Assembly (NCBI RefSeq): GCF_001044395.1
Contig: NZ_JANU01000031.1
Location: forward strand, 231,236-295,235
Direction: 5' to 3'
Origin: Caenimonas sp. SL110
GTDB taxonomy: Bacteria > Pseudomonadota > Gammaproteobacteria > Burkholderiales > Burkholderiaceae_C
DNA: 64,000 nt
The notes under the pieces were generated by a model, which was not told where the DNA came from, made no database searches, and worked only from the letters and a program-made list of their open reading frames with translations. Each line of letters begins with the position of its first letter. Within the stretch, counting starts at the first letter, position 1. The position numbers and the translations under genes are program-made. Shown in pieces: positions 26,840-35,370 of the stretch.

Positions 26840-27595
26840 TCATTCACGGGAGGGTTGAGATGCGCGCAGCACGCGCGCGCCCAGGGCGCTGCTGCGCAGG
26901 CCCTCGACGCTCAAGAGCTGCAGCAAGGTCATGATTTCGGCAGCGCTCGCACCGTGCCCCAGGGCATTGCGGATGTGGATGCGCAGGCCCGGCTCGAACA
27001 GGTGATGCGTGGCTGCATCGATGGCGATGTACACGAATTCCTTGACCTTGGGCTCCAGCACGCCAGCTGACCAGGGGTGCGAGGAATAAGCCGTGTAGGC
27101 CTCGAAAAAATCGGGCGAATTGCGCAGCAGGTCATCCCACAGCGGGCTCCAGTAGCCGCGCTGGCGCATGAAGTCCTGCTTGAGGTCCTCGCGCCGGGTG
27201 TCGTTTTGCGCCGGGCCCATCTCGCCTTGCCGACCCAGGGCCTGCAGTTCCTGCGCCAGCATCGGCACGCCAACCGAGCAGCTGTGGATTCCCAGCACGG
27301 CGGTCAGGTGACAGACCTCGAGCACTTCTTCGGGCGTAGCACCCAGCTGCAGCGCGTGCGTGACGTCCTGCTGCACGGCTGCCTCGTCCAGATGCGTCAC
27401 GGAGGCGTCGAATGCCAGCCGCATGAGCGCGCACAGCCTGGGCGAGAGCGCGCCGGACGCAACCGGCGCTTCGGCCAGGCGAACCGCGTGCGCGAAGAAT
27501 GCCGCATCGAGCGCCAGCAGCGCTTCGCTGCCCGCATCCCAGTACCCGCGTGCGGCGATGAAGCGGGCCTTCAGCCCGGCGTTGTCCTGGGTCAT
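26840..27595 (-). CDS. Tandem carboxymuconolactone decarboxylase-like protein
   Basis: The 251-residue protein consists of two CMD/AhpD-like helical repeats (about 30-115 and 150-240), each with the alternating pattern ATHHLFEPGLRIHIRNAL, then GASAAEIMTLL. The CxxC motif of AhpD peroxidase relatives is absent, so a redox role is unlikely. CMD-like proteins often accompany catabolic operons without a known reaction; lactone or beta-keto-acid decarboxylation is possible. Its start overlaps the CoA ligase stop by ATGA. Confidence 0.85.
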   Translation of the reverse strand: MTQDNAGLKARFIAARGYWDAGSEALLALDAAFFAHAVRLAEAPVASGALSPRLCALMRLAFDASVTHLDEAAVQQDVTHALQLGATPEEVLEVCHLTAVLGIHSCSVGVPMLAQELQALGRQGEMGPAQNDTRREDLKQDFMRQRGYWSPLWDDLLRNSPDFFEAYTAYSSHPWSAGVLEPKVKEFVYIAIDAATHHLFEPGLRIHIRNALGHGASAAEIMTLLQLLSVEGLRSSALGARVLRASQPSRE

Positions 27596-29118
27596 TGACC
27601 GGCCTCCTTCGCTGCGTTGGCCGCTGCCTGCCCGGCGAACAGGCGGCGCAGTTCGCGCTTGAGAACCTTGCCCGTGGCGTTGCGCGGAAGGCTCTCGACC
27701 AGCTGCAACTCCCTGGGGACCTTGAAGCCGCCCAGATGCACGCGGCAGTGCTCGGTGAGCGCCTGCAAATCAAGCGCGGTGTCGGGGTTGAGCGCCACGA
27801 TCGCCACCGGCCGCTCGCCCCAATGCGCATCCGGCACGCCGATGACCGCGACTTCGCGCACCTGCGGCAGCTGGTAGATCACGCGCTCGACCTCGGACGA
27901 TGCAATGTTCTCGCCGCCCGAGATGATCATGTCCTTGATGCGGTCCGTGAGGAACAGAAAGCCTTCAGCGTCCAGATGCCCCGCGTCACCGGTGCGAAAC
28001 CAGTCGCCGTAAAACGAAGCCTGCGTCTTCTCGGGATCGTTCCAGTAGCCGCGTGTGATCTTCGGGCCGCGCAGGCAGATTTCTCCGGTCTGTCCGGCGG
28101 GCAACACCGTGCCGTCGACTTCACGAATCTGGATCTCCAGGTGCAGCGTCGCGCGCCCGGCGGAGCCGATCTTCTCGATCTCGCGGCCTGCCGCCATGAA
28201 GGTGTCGCCACTGCACGATTCGGTCAGGCCGTACGCATCGATGTAGCGCGCATTGCGGAAGTATTCGGAAAAGGCACGGATGCGCGACTCCGGCGTTTTC
28301 TCGCCGCCGCCGCAAATCCAGCGCAGGCAGGAAACGTCGTAGCGATCGCGGTCTTCGCAGGCCAGCAGCATCCCGGTCATCACCGGAACCATGGCCGCCC
28401 CGGTGATGCGCTGCGCATCGAAGGCGGCGAGCACAGCCTGCGCGTCGAAGTCGCGGTGCAGCACGATGGTGCCGCCGCACCACAGCACCGCGACACCCGG
28501 CAGGTCGTAGGCGCCCACGTGGTAGAGCGGCAGCGCCACCAGCAGGCGGGTCTCGGGCGACAGCTCGAACTCCATCTGGTGAGCCGCGTTTTTCCAGTAG
28601 AAATTCTCGTAGGAATGCATCACGCCCTTGGGACGCGCCGTGGTGCCTGACGTGTACATCAGCCGCATCAGGTCATCGGGCTTGCGGGCAACCGCCTGCA
28701 CTGGCGCGCAGTCCCCGGTCAACCGGCCCATGTCCTGCTGCGCCTGCGCATCGACCGCGACGACGCGATCGGCGCCGCCCGCCCGGGACAGCAGGTCCTC
28801 GTCAACGAGCAGCAGCCGCGCCCCGGCGTCGCCCACGATGTAGGCAACCTCGTCAGCCGACAGGCGATAGTTCACCGGCAGCAGCACCGCGCCTACGTGA
28901 CTGGTGGCAAACGCGATCTCCAGGAACGCAGCACTGTTTTTCATCAGCACCGCCACCACGTCGCCGGGGCCTACGCCCTGCTGGAGCAGCCAGCCACCGA
29001 GCCGCTCGATACGGCCCAGGAACTGCGCGTAAGAGATGCGCTGCGCGCCGTACACCAGCGCCGTCTTGTCCGGCGTGCGTTGCGCGTGGAAGCGTATGAA
29101 GCTGGAGAGGTTGACCAT
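27592..29118 (-). CDS. Acyl-CoA synthetase (AMP-forming, class I adenylate-forming)
   Basis: The 508-residue ligase has the AMP-binding motif LMYTSGTTARPKGVMHS, AYGLTESCS, the hinge region TGDAGHLDAEGFLFLTDR and the C-terminal lysine in RNATGKVLKRELR. It should activate the imported acid with ATP and CoA. The length and sequence resemble medium-chain and FadD3-like ligases more than benzoate-CoA ligases. Its position after the acyl-CoA dehydrogenase, 5 bases apart, fits the first cytosolic step of the pathway. Confidence 0.92.
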   Translation of the reverse strand: MVNLSSFIRFHAQRTPDKTALVYGAQRISYAQFLGRIERLGGWLLQQGVGPGDVVAVLMKNSAAFLEIAFATSHVGAVLLPVNYRLSADEVAYIVGDAGARLLLVDEDLLSRAGGADRVVAVDAQAQQDMGRLTGDCAPVQAVARKPDDLMRLMYTSGTTARPKGVMHSYENFYWKNAAHQMEFELSPETRLLVALPLYHVGAYDLPGVAVLWCGGTIVLHRDFDAQAVLAAFDAQRITGAAMVPVMTGMLLACEDRDRYDVSCLRWICGGGEKTPESRIRAFSEYFRNARYIDAYGLTESCSGDTFMAAGREIEKIGSAGRATLHLEIQIREVDGTVLPAGQTGEICLRGPKITRGYWNDPEKTQASFYGDWFRTGDAGHLDAEGFLFLTDRIKDMIISGGENIASSEVERVIYQLPQVREVAVIGVPDAHWGERPVAIVALNPDTALDLQALTEHCRVHLGGFKVPRELQLVESLPRNATGKVLKRELRRLFAGQAAANAAKEAGQ

Positions 29119-29123
29119 GGCTG

Positions 29124-30296
29124 TCAGTAAGACCGTGGCATGCCCAGGTCGTACATGGCAATGAAGTTCAGGATCATCTCTTGCGGCACCGGCGCGAACT
29201 GCGACAGGCGCGCATCGCGCCAGAGGCGTTCGACATGGCTCTCACGCGCGAAGCCCATTCCGCCCATGGTGTGCATGGCGCGTTCGGTGGCCTGCGCGAG
29301 CGCCTCTGCCGCCAGGTACTTGGCTGTGTTGCCTTCGCTCGCATAGGGGCGCTTGTTGTCGCACAGCCAGGCCGCCTTGAAGTTCATCTCGCGCGCGCAC
29401 GACAGCATCGCGTGCGCTTCGGCCAGGGGAAACTGCACGCCCTGGTAACTGCCGATCGCCTTGTTGCCGAACACTTTTCGCTGGTTGGCGTAATCCACGC
29501 CCAGCCGGATGGCAAGCCGCGCCGAACCCAGCGCAGCAGCGGTGGTCACGAGCCGCTCGGTATTGAGCACGTCGAACAATTCCACCCAGGCCATGTGTTC
29601 GGTGCCGACGAGTTCATCTTCGGTCACTTCGACATCATCGAAGAACACGCTGCTCGAGCTGAGGGTGTGGGTGCCCAGCTTGTCGATCGGGGTGTGGCTC
29701 AGGCCCTTGCGCGTCGTGTCGATCATGAACAGCGAGATGCCATGCGTCTTGCGCTCGACATCCTCGATCTTCTGGGTGCGCGCCACGACCAGCATCTTGT
29801 GCGAATCGGGCACTGCCGTGATCCAGATCTTGCGTCCGTTGATCTTCCAGCCCGACGACGTGCGGGTCGCGAAAGTCTTGATGCTGGTGGTGTTGATGCC
29901 GGCGTCCGGCTCGGTCAGCGCCATGCAAAAGCGCATCTCGCCCGAGACCATCTTTGGAAGAAACTCGCGGCGCGCAGCTTCCTGGCCATGCTCGGCAAGC
30001 GCCACGCCACCAAATACGGGGTTGAGGATGAACAACTGACCCAGGGTCGATCCGGCGCCGGCTGCCGCCAGTTCCTCGATCGCGATCACCAGTTCGAGCA
30101 TGCCCAGACCCGAGCCCCCGTAGGCTTCGGGCAACGCGATGCCGCACAGGCCGGTGTCGCAGACGGCCTGCCACAACTCCGAGGGAAACGCGTGCGCCGC
30201 ATCCTTGGCCCGCCAGTAGTCCAGACCGAAGTCGGCGCCGACGCGCAGCGCCGTCTCCTTGATCATCCGTTGTTCGTCATTGAGATCGAAATTCAC
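29124..30296 (-). CDS. Acyl-CoA dehydrogenase, probable isovaleryl/long-chain-type catalytic base
   Basis: A 390-residue acyl-CoA dehydrogenase (CMALTEPDAGINTTSIKT, KIWITAVPDSHKM). The C-terminal YEG motif is missing; the region reads QFAPVPQEMIL. Instead Glu247 in LNTERLV lies where isovaleryl-CoA and long-chain enzymes place their catalytic base, so activity is expected. It is the first beta-oxidation dehydrogenase of the operon, following E2 and preceding the ligase. The second dehydrogenase, at 18767, is of a different type. Confidence 0.9.
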   Translation of the reverse strand: MNFDLNDEQRMIKETALRVGADFGLDYWRAKDAAHAFPSELWQAVCDTGLCGIALPEAYGGSGLGMLELVIAIEELAAAGAGSTLGQLFILNPVFGGVALAEHGQEAARREFLPKMVSGEMRFCMALTEPDAGINTTSIKTFATRTSSGWKINGRKIWITAVPDSHKMLVVARTQKIEDVERKTHGISLFMIDTTRKGLSHTPIDKLGTHTLSSSSVFFDDVEVTEDELVGTEHMAWVELFDVLNTERLVTTAAALGSARLAIRLGVDYANQRKVFGNKAIGSYQGVQFPLAEAHAMLSCAREMNFKAAWLCDNKRPYASEGNTAKYLAAEALAQATERAMHTMGGMGFARESHVERLWRDARLSQFAPVPQEMILNFIAMYDLGMPRSY

Positions 30297-30311
30297 GTGG
30301 ACTCCTTGCGG

Positions 30312-31589
30312 CTAGGCACCTGCCAACAGCTGCAGCGGTCGCTGCAGGATGGACTTGAGCTGGTTGAGAAATGTGAGGGCCGAGACGCCCGTGTGAATGC
30401 GGTGGTCGGCTGACAGGACGAGGCCGAGCTCGCGGCGCAGGACCGGCCTGCCCTCGGCATCGGGCCTGAAGCACGACTGCACGCTGCCCACGCCGAGAAT
30501 GGCGCTTTGGCCCGGCACGATGATCGAACTCATGTAACGCACGTCGTGCATGCCTGCGTTCGAGATGGTGATCGCGCCACCCTGCACATCGGCGGCGCGC
30601 AGCGAGGCGGTCCGGGCACGCCCGATCACCTCATCTGCCCGACGCACGATGCCAAAAAACGACTGCTGGCCCAGGTCGCGCACGACCGGGCTCATGAGCC
30701 CATGCGGCGTGTCCACTGCAAGCCCCACATCGAGGGTCGGCAATTGCTGCAGTCCTTCTTCGGTCCAGACGGCGTTCATGTCCGGCGACATGCGCAGCGC
30801 CTGGGCGACCGCGGCGATGAGCAGATGCGTGACCGATGCGCGGGGGCGGTCGGGCAGCTCGTTGAGCGACTGGCGCAAGGCAAACAGCTCACCCATGTCG
30901 ACGTCGATGCTCAGGTAGAAGTGCGGAATCTCGCGCTTGGAGGCGCTGACCCGGGCTGCCATCGTGCGCTGGCTCGTCGTCGGGGCGACAAGGACGCCTG
31001 CTGCCGTTGCAGCCGCGGTTGAAGTTGCCGCAGCAGCCACACCCGGTGCCTTGGCGGCCGGGCTTGTGGCGGCGGTTGCGGTCGTTTCACTGCGCGCCAG
31101 CACGGCAGCAGCGACATCCGCCGCGACGATGCGGCCGTGCGGCCCCGTACCCGTCATGCCGACCAGATCGACGTTGCCGCTGGAGGCATGGCGGCGCGCA
31201 AGCGGCGTCGCAATGATCCTCGTTGGGGGGGTCGCTGCAGCGGGCGTTGCTGCAGGTGTGGTTGCAGGTGTAGCTGCAGGCGTTACCGTGGGGGGTGCAG
31301 CAGGCGGCTGCGCCTCATCCGGGCGCGAAGCGGCGGCGCTTGCGCCTGCAAGCGTCCACTTGCCGATTTCGGTCCCGACCGCAACGGTCTGTCCGACCGG
31401 AACCAGGATTTCGTGCAGCACACCATCTGCGGGCGCTTCGAACTCCACTGCGGCCTTGTCGCTCTCGACGACGAAGACCACTTGTCCGGCCGTGAAACGC
31501 GTTCCCGGCTGGATGCTCCATTCGGCCACGGACCCCTCGGTCATGGTGAGACCAAGCTTGGGCAGGACGAGCTGGCGGTCAGCGGACAT
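30312..31589 (-). CDS. 2-oxo acid dehydrogenase E2 component (dihydrolipoamide acyltransferase)
   Basis: The 425-residue E2 has an N-terminal lipoyl domain (lipoyl Lys45 in VESDKAAVEF), a flexible Pro/Thr/Ala-rich linker, a peripheral subunit-binding domain (RIIATPLARRHASSGNVDL and GTGPHGRIVAADV) and a C-terminal acyltransferase core. The core motif normally reads DHRxxDG; here it is DHRIHTG, so catalytic His396 is kept but the Asp is replaced by Thr400. That Asp is structural and catalytic support in known E2s, so activity may be altered. A second, very repetitive Ala/Thr linker precedes the subunit-binding domain. E1 genes are just upstream, the crotonase between them. Confidence 0.92.
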   Translation of the reverse strand: MSADRQLVLPKLGLTMTEGSVAEWSIQPGTRFTAGQVVFVVESDKAAVEFEAPADGVLHEILVPVGQTVAVGTEIGKWTLAGASAAASRPDEAQPPAAPPTVTPAATPATTPAATPAAATPPTRIIATPLARRHASSGNVDLVGMTGTGPHGRIVAADVAAAVLARSETTATAATSPAAKAPGVAAAATSTAAATAAGVLVAPTTSQRTMAARVSASKREIPHFYLSIDVDMGELFALRQSLNELPDRPRASVTHLLIAAVAQALRMSPDMNAVWTEEGLQQLPTLDVGLAVDTPHGLMSPVVRDLGQQSFFGIVRRADEVIGRARTASLRAADVQGGAITISNAGMHDVRYMSSIIVPGQSAILGVGSVQSCFRPDAEGRPVLRRELGLVLSADHRIHTGVSALTFLNQLKSILQRPLQLLAGA

Positions 31590-31592
31590 GTT

Positions 31593-32378
31593 TCATATCC
31601 CCTTGAACTGCGCCGGGCGCTTTTCGAGGAAGGCGCGGCAACCCTCGTGCATGTCCTGGCTTTCGAAAGCCAGCGAAATCAGGCTGTGTTCATACGCCAG
31701 CGCTGCGCCAAGCGGCATGTCGCCACCATTGAGCAAGGCCCGCTTGATCAGCTTCAGGGCCAGCGGTGACTTGGTTGCCATCTTTTCCGCGAAGGCCAGC
31801 GCCTCGTCCATGACGCTCGCCTTGGGCACCACGCGATTGGCGATCCCGAGCGCAACCGCCTCCTGCGCGTTGATCCACTCGCCGGTGAACATGAGTTCCT
31901 TGGCCTTGCACAAGGGAATCTGGCGCAGCAAACGTTGCGTGCCGCCGGCACCGGGAAACATGCCCAGGTTGATCTCGGGCAGGCCCAGCCGCACATGGTC
32001 CCCCAGGATGCGGATGTCCATGCACAGCAGGATTTCGGTGCCGCCACCGAGCGCCAGGCCATTGACGGCGGCGATGGTGACCTTGTCGTACGTCTCGAAG
32101 CGGCGGAACACCCGGTGGATGATCTCGCCCATGTCGTTGAAGTGGTCGATGCTGCGGCGCGATTCGAGGTCGCCGATGTCGCCGCCTGCGATGAACGCCT
32201 TTTCGCCCGCGCCGGTCAGGATCACCGCGTGAACCGCAGGGTCGGCTGCGAACTGGTCCAGCGCGCTCTCGACCCGCAGCAGTTGCTCACGGCCCCAGGC
32301 GTTGTGCACGTCCGGGCGGTTGATGGTGATGACGCCAGCGGCGCCCTTTCGCTCGATGAGCACCCATTCGTCATGCAT
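31593..32378 (-). CDS. Enoyl-CoA hydratase
   Basis: The 261-residue crotonase keeps both catalytic glutamates: ALGGGTEILLC and GLPEINLGMFPGAGGTQRL. It is thus a normal hydratase, unlike the crotonase at 11720. It starts at 32378 (ATG CAT GAC), overlapping the E1-beta stop by 8 bases; an upstream extension of the open frame lies wholly inside E1-beta. It hydrates the 2-enoyl-CoA produced by the operon's dehydrogenase. Its position between E1 and E2 genes is unusual and suggests one multistep route. Confidence 0.93.
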   Translation of the reverse strand: MHDEWVLIERKGAAGVITINRPDVHNAWGREQLLRVESALDQFAADPAVHAVILTGAGEKAFIAGGDIGDLESRRSIDHFNDMGEIIHRVFRRFETYDKVTIAAVNGLALGGGTEILLCMDIRILGDHVRLGLPEINLGMFPGAGGTQRLLRQIPLCKAKELMFTGEWINAQEAVALGIANRVVPKASVMDEALAFAEKMATKSPLALKLIKRALLNGGDMPLGAALAYEHSLISLAFESQDMHEGCRAFLEKRPAQFKGI

Positions 32379-33372
32379 TTGCAATTTCTCCCTGGCCCAG
32401 TAGTTCGTGTACAGCCGCGATGACATCCTTTGCCGCTGGCATGAACGGCCCTTCCAGCGAAGGTGCGAACGGCGAGGGCATGAATGGCGCGCCAACCCGC
32501 AGAACCGGCGCGTCGAGTTCGTCGAAGCCTTCATGCGCGATGGTCGCGGCGATCTCCGCGCCGATTCCGAACGACATGACGGCCTCATGCGCGATCACCA
32601 CGCGGTGCGTGCGCGCCACCGACTCCAGCACGGTCTGCTTGTCCCAGGGCTGGAGGCTGCGCAAATCGACCACCTCGATCTCGATACCCTGCGCGGCGAG
32701 CAGTTCTGCCGCTTCGAGCGCGCGATGGACCATGGCACCGTAGGTAATGACGCTCGCATCGCGGCCGGCTCGTGCGATCCGCGCCTTGCCAATGGGCACC
32801 ACTGCGGGGGGCGAATCGAGCACACCGCTCATTCCGTAGAGCGCCTTGTTCTCGACGAACACAACCGGGTTGGGATCGTCGATCGCGGCTCGCAGCAATC
32901 CGTAGGCATCGGCAGGGGTGGCGGGGCAGACCACCTTCAGGCCGGGCACATGGGCAACCCACGCCTCCAGGCACTGCGAGTGCTGGGGGCCGGCGCTCTG
33001 GCCGCCGCCATGCGGCGTTCGCAGCACCATCGATGCACTGGCTTGCCCACCGAACATGAAGTGCGCTTTCGCGGCCTGGTTGACCAGCTGGTCCATGGCC
33101 AGGGTGATGAAATCCATGAACATGATTTCAACCACGGGCTTCAGGCCGCTGAGCGCTGCGCCAAGGGCTGCGCCGGTGATGGCCGCTTCAGAGATGGGCG
33201 TGTCGATGACGCGCTCGCCGAAGCGCTCCTGCAGGCCGCGCGTGACATTGAACGGGCCACCGGCAAGGCCGATGTCCTCGCCCATCACGACCACGGCCGG
33301 ATCGGCTTGCATCGCATCGGCGAGCGCCTGGTTCAGCGCCCGCACCATGCGGATCGGTTTGGTCGCGGTCAT
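32371..33372 (-). CDS. 2-oxo acid dehydrogenase E1 component, beta subunit
   Basis: The 333-residue subunit begins MTATKPIRMVRALNQALADAM and has VVVMGEDIG and PISEAAITGAALGAAL, which are typical of acetoin/branched-chain-type E1-beta. It contributes part of the thiamine diphosphate site at the interface with the alpha subunit. The start overlaps the alpha stop by ATGA. The closest general types are acetoin dehydrogenase and branched-chain 2-oxo acid dehydrogenase; substrate preference cannot be settled from sequence. Confidence 0.94.
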   Translation of the reverse strand: MTATKPIRMVRALNQALADAMQADPAVVVMGEDIGLAGGPFNVTRGLQERFGERVIDTPISEAAITGAALGAALSGLKPVVEIMFMDFITLAMDQLVNQAAKAHFMFGGQASASMVLRTPHGGGQSAGPQHSQCLEAWVAHVPGLKVVCPATPADAYGLLRAAIDDPNPVVFVENKALYGMSGVLDSPPAVVPIGKARIARAGRDASVITYGAMVHRALEAAELLAAQGIEIEVVDLRSLQPWDKQTVLESVARTHRVVIAHEAVMSFGIGAEIAATIAHEGFDELDAPVLRVGAPFMPSPFAPSLEGPFMPAAKDVIAAVHELLGQGEIANA

Positions 33373-34343
33373 GCGTAGACCCCCTGCAAGGCTTCCTCGA
33401 ATACCGGACGCGTGCCGGCTGCGGCAGCAGCAGCCGCTGCATTGACCTGCGCCTTTACGCGCGCATCGACTTGCGCAATCGGCGTTCCAGCCTTTTCCAG
33501 GCGTTGCCGGGCAACGGCGATCGGATCGACCGAAGCCCGCGGGTCGGTGACGCCCTTGCGATAGACCTGGGGGTCGCCCTCGTAGTGCCCCTTGACCCGC
33601 AAGGTCAGGCATTCAAGTGCGGCGGGGCCTTCGCCTGCGCGCATGCGGGCCACTTGCCTGATCGATGCGTCATGCACGGCTTCGACGTCGTTGCCATCGA
33701 CCTGGAGGTACGGGATGTTGAAGGTGGCGGCGAGCTTTTCGAACGTGCCCACGTACTGGGAACTCGAGGGAGAGAATTCGGACCAGCCGTTGTTCTCGCA
33801 GACGAACATCACCGGCAGCCGCTTGAGCGCGGCCAGGTTCATGGACTCGTAAAGAACGCCTTCTGCCAGTGCGCCGTCACCAAAAAAGACGGCGGACACA
33901 TTGCCATTGCCCAGCCGGGCATGCGCCAGCGCACTGCCCACGGCAATCGGGATACCTCCGCCGACGATGCCGTTGGCCCCGAGCATGCCGACGGAAAAGT
34001 CAGCGACGTGAAGCGACCCGCCGCGTCCGCGGCATGGGCCTTCAAGGTTGCCGCTGATCTCGTGGAACAGCGCCTCTGGCGCCATGCCTTTTGCAATTCC
34101 GTGGCCGTGCCCGCGATGGGTGGAGGCGATGGTGTCTGAGGTACGCAGGGCGCCGGCGACGCCTGCCGCAATGCCCTCCTGTCCAATGCTCAGGTGGATG
34201 AAACCGGGGATCTTTCCGTCGTTGAAACGCTCGGCCAGGCGCAGTTCGCATTCGCGCACCAGGAGCATGCGCTCGTACAGGTCGATCAGGGACATGGGCG
34301 ACGCGGTGTCGAGCCGTGCTGAATCGGGTTTTGGCTTGGCCAT
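33369..34343 (-). CDS. 2-oxo acid dehydrogenase E1 component, alpha subunit
   Basis: The 324-residue subunit has the thiamine diphosphate motif FFGDGALAEG ending in CENNGW, and the phosphorylation-loop-like THRGHGHGIAKG. It resembles AcoA of acetoin cleavage and PdhA/BkdA. It is the first gene of the long minus-strand catabolic operon. The ATG at 34343 follows the conserved start; preceding in-frame codons run into the promoter. With E1-beta, E2 and E3 it would give an acyl-CoA, CO2 or aldehyde, and NADH from a 2-oxo acid or acetoin-like compound. Confidence 0.93.
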   Translation of the reverse strand: MAKPKPDSARLDTASPMSLIDLYERMLLVRECELRLAERFNDGKIPGFIHLSIGQEGIAAGVAGALRTSDTIASTHRGHGHGIAKGMAPEALFHEISGNLEGPCRGRGGSLHVADFSVGMLGANGIVGGGIPIAVGSALAHARLGNGNVSAVFFGDGALAEGVLYESMNLAALKRLPVMFVCENNGWSEFSPSSSQYVGTFEKLAATFNIPYLQVDGNDVEAVHDASIRQVARMRAGEGPAALECLTLRVKGHYEGDPQVYRKGVTDPRASVDPIAVARQRLEKAGTPIAQVDARVKAQVNAAAAAAAAGTRPVFEEALQGVYA

Positions 34344-34381
34344 AAGGTGTGTGCGGCGCCTGAAGTGAGAGCCAATTGTGG

Positions 34382-34417
34382 AATCTATTGATTTTTGAGT
34401 CAATATTCAAATACTAT
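34382..34417. promoter_or_regulatory. Overlapping divergent promoters with a TTGA-N8-TCAA palindrome
   Basis: On the minus strand TTGAAT (34405-34410) and TAGATT (34382-34387) are 17 bases apart, fitting a sigma70 promoter for the E1-alpha operon. On the plus strand TTGATT (34388-34393) and TACTAT (34412-34417) are 18 bases apart, for the SDR gene. Between them is a symmetric element, TTTGA (34394-34398) and TCAAA (34407-34411), a likely operator that would control both directions. The TetR protein of the operon is the obvious candidate ligand-responsive repressor. Confidence 0.5.
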
Positions 34418-34480
34418 CGTTAACCCTGACGAGGCAATAGCGCCGGACGGGGATATCAACCCAGTGAGGAGACAACCGAC

Positions 34481-35245
34481 ATGACAAAAAAAGTAGCCCT
34501 GCTGACCGGTGCAACCGGCGGAATCGGCCAGGCTTGCGCCCGCAGGCTGGTCGCAAGCGGCATGGCCGTTGTGCTCGTGGACCTGGACATGGCGCGGCTG
34601 GACAAGCTGGCCCGCGAAACAGGCGGCGATACCCTTTGCCTGACTGCCGATGTCGCCGACGAGCAGCAATCGAGCTCCTGCGTGCAGGCGGCGCTGGCGC
34701 GTTATGGACGTATCGACCAGGCATTCCTCAACGCGGGCATCGAAGGCCCGGCCGGTCTGATTGGCCAGACGCCGGTCGAGGCGTTCGACCGGGTCATGCA
34801 GGTGAACGTGCGGGGCGTCTGGCTCGGGCTCGCGCACCTGATGCCGGCGATGGCAAGCGCCGGTGGTGGCAGCATCGTGGTGACCTCATCGATTGCGGGA
34901 CTGCGCGGCTCGGCGCGCCTGGCGCCCTACGTGGCCAGCAAACACGCGGTCATCGGGTTGATGAAATGCGCCGCCATTGAGGGCGCCGCACAGCACATCC
35001 GCGTGAACGCGGTTTGCCCGGGCGCGGTCGATACCCGGATGATGGAAGCCATCGAAGCAGGCGCGAACCCCGCCAGCCCAGGCGCAGTTCGCGCAGCGAT
35101 TGAGGCAGGCATCCCGCAACAGCGCTACGCCGACCCTGACGAAGTCGCTGCAATGATGTGTTTCATCGCCGGTTCCGAGGCCGGCTACTGCACCGGCTCC
35201 GTGTTCACCATCGACGGAGGCGCCATGGCGGGCGCCGTGCGCTGA
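34481..35245 (+). CDS. Short-chain dehydrogenase/reductase divergent to the catabolic operon
   Basis: A 254-residue classical SDR: TGATGGIG, LNAGIEG in place of NNAG, TSSIAGLRGS and YVASK. The acidic residue at the end of the second strand (LVDLDMARL) favours NAD. It starts 138 bases from E1-alpha on the opposite strand with a strong GAGGAG ribosome-binding site. It could oxidise a hydroxy intermediate of the neighbouring pathway and share its regulation. The substrate is unknown. Confidence 0.9.
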   Translation: MTKKVALLTGATGGIGQACARRLVASGMAVVLVDLDMARLDKLARETGGDTLCLTADVADEQQSSSCVQAALARYGRIDQAFLNAGIEGPAGLIGQTPVEAFDRVMQVNVRGVWLGLAHLMPAMASAGGGSIVVTSSIAGLRGSARLAPYVASKHAVIGLMKCAAIEGAAQHIRVNAVCPGAVDTRMMEAIEAGANPASPGAVRAAIEAGIPQQRYADPDEVAAMMCFIAGSEAGYCTGSVFTIDGGAMAGAVR

Positions 35246-35305
35246 CGCGCAACTTGCGTGGCCCCGGGGGGCTGGTGAAATTGCGGGGTGCAATACCGCC
35301 GTCAC

Positions 35306-35347
35306 TTGATGCTCGTCAAGTCCGGCTTTGGCACCTCCCGCGATAGT
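35306..35347 (+). promoter_or_regulatory. FNR/Anr box and -10 element upstream of the UspA operon
   Basis: TTGATgctcGTCAA (35306-35319) matches the FNR/Anr consensus TTGAT-N4-ATCAA with one mismatch. A -10-like GATAGT follows at 35342-35347. Box centre and -10 fit a class II FNR promoter with the box near -41.5 and a start point around 35354, leaving about 17 untranslated bases that include AGGAG (35361-35365). It predicts induction of the stress operon at low oxygen. Confidence 0.6.
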
Positions 35348-35370
35348 CAACCCAATTCCAAGGAGATGCC

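Noticed and set aside
27132..27830. 232-residue minus-strand frame overlapping the CMD-like gene
   Set aside because: It is a shifted frame of the CMD-like and ligase genes, both of which have clear domain content.
31230..31330. Ala/Thr/Pro repeat region in the E2 gene, first suspected to be a tandem-repeat array
   Set aside because: It is the flexible linker between lipoyl and subunit-binding domains, normal in E2 proteins, and has no regular spacer pattern.
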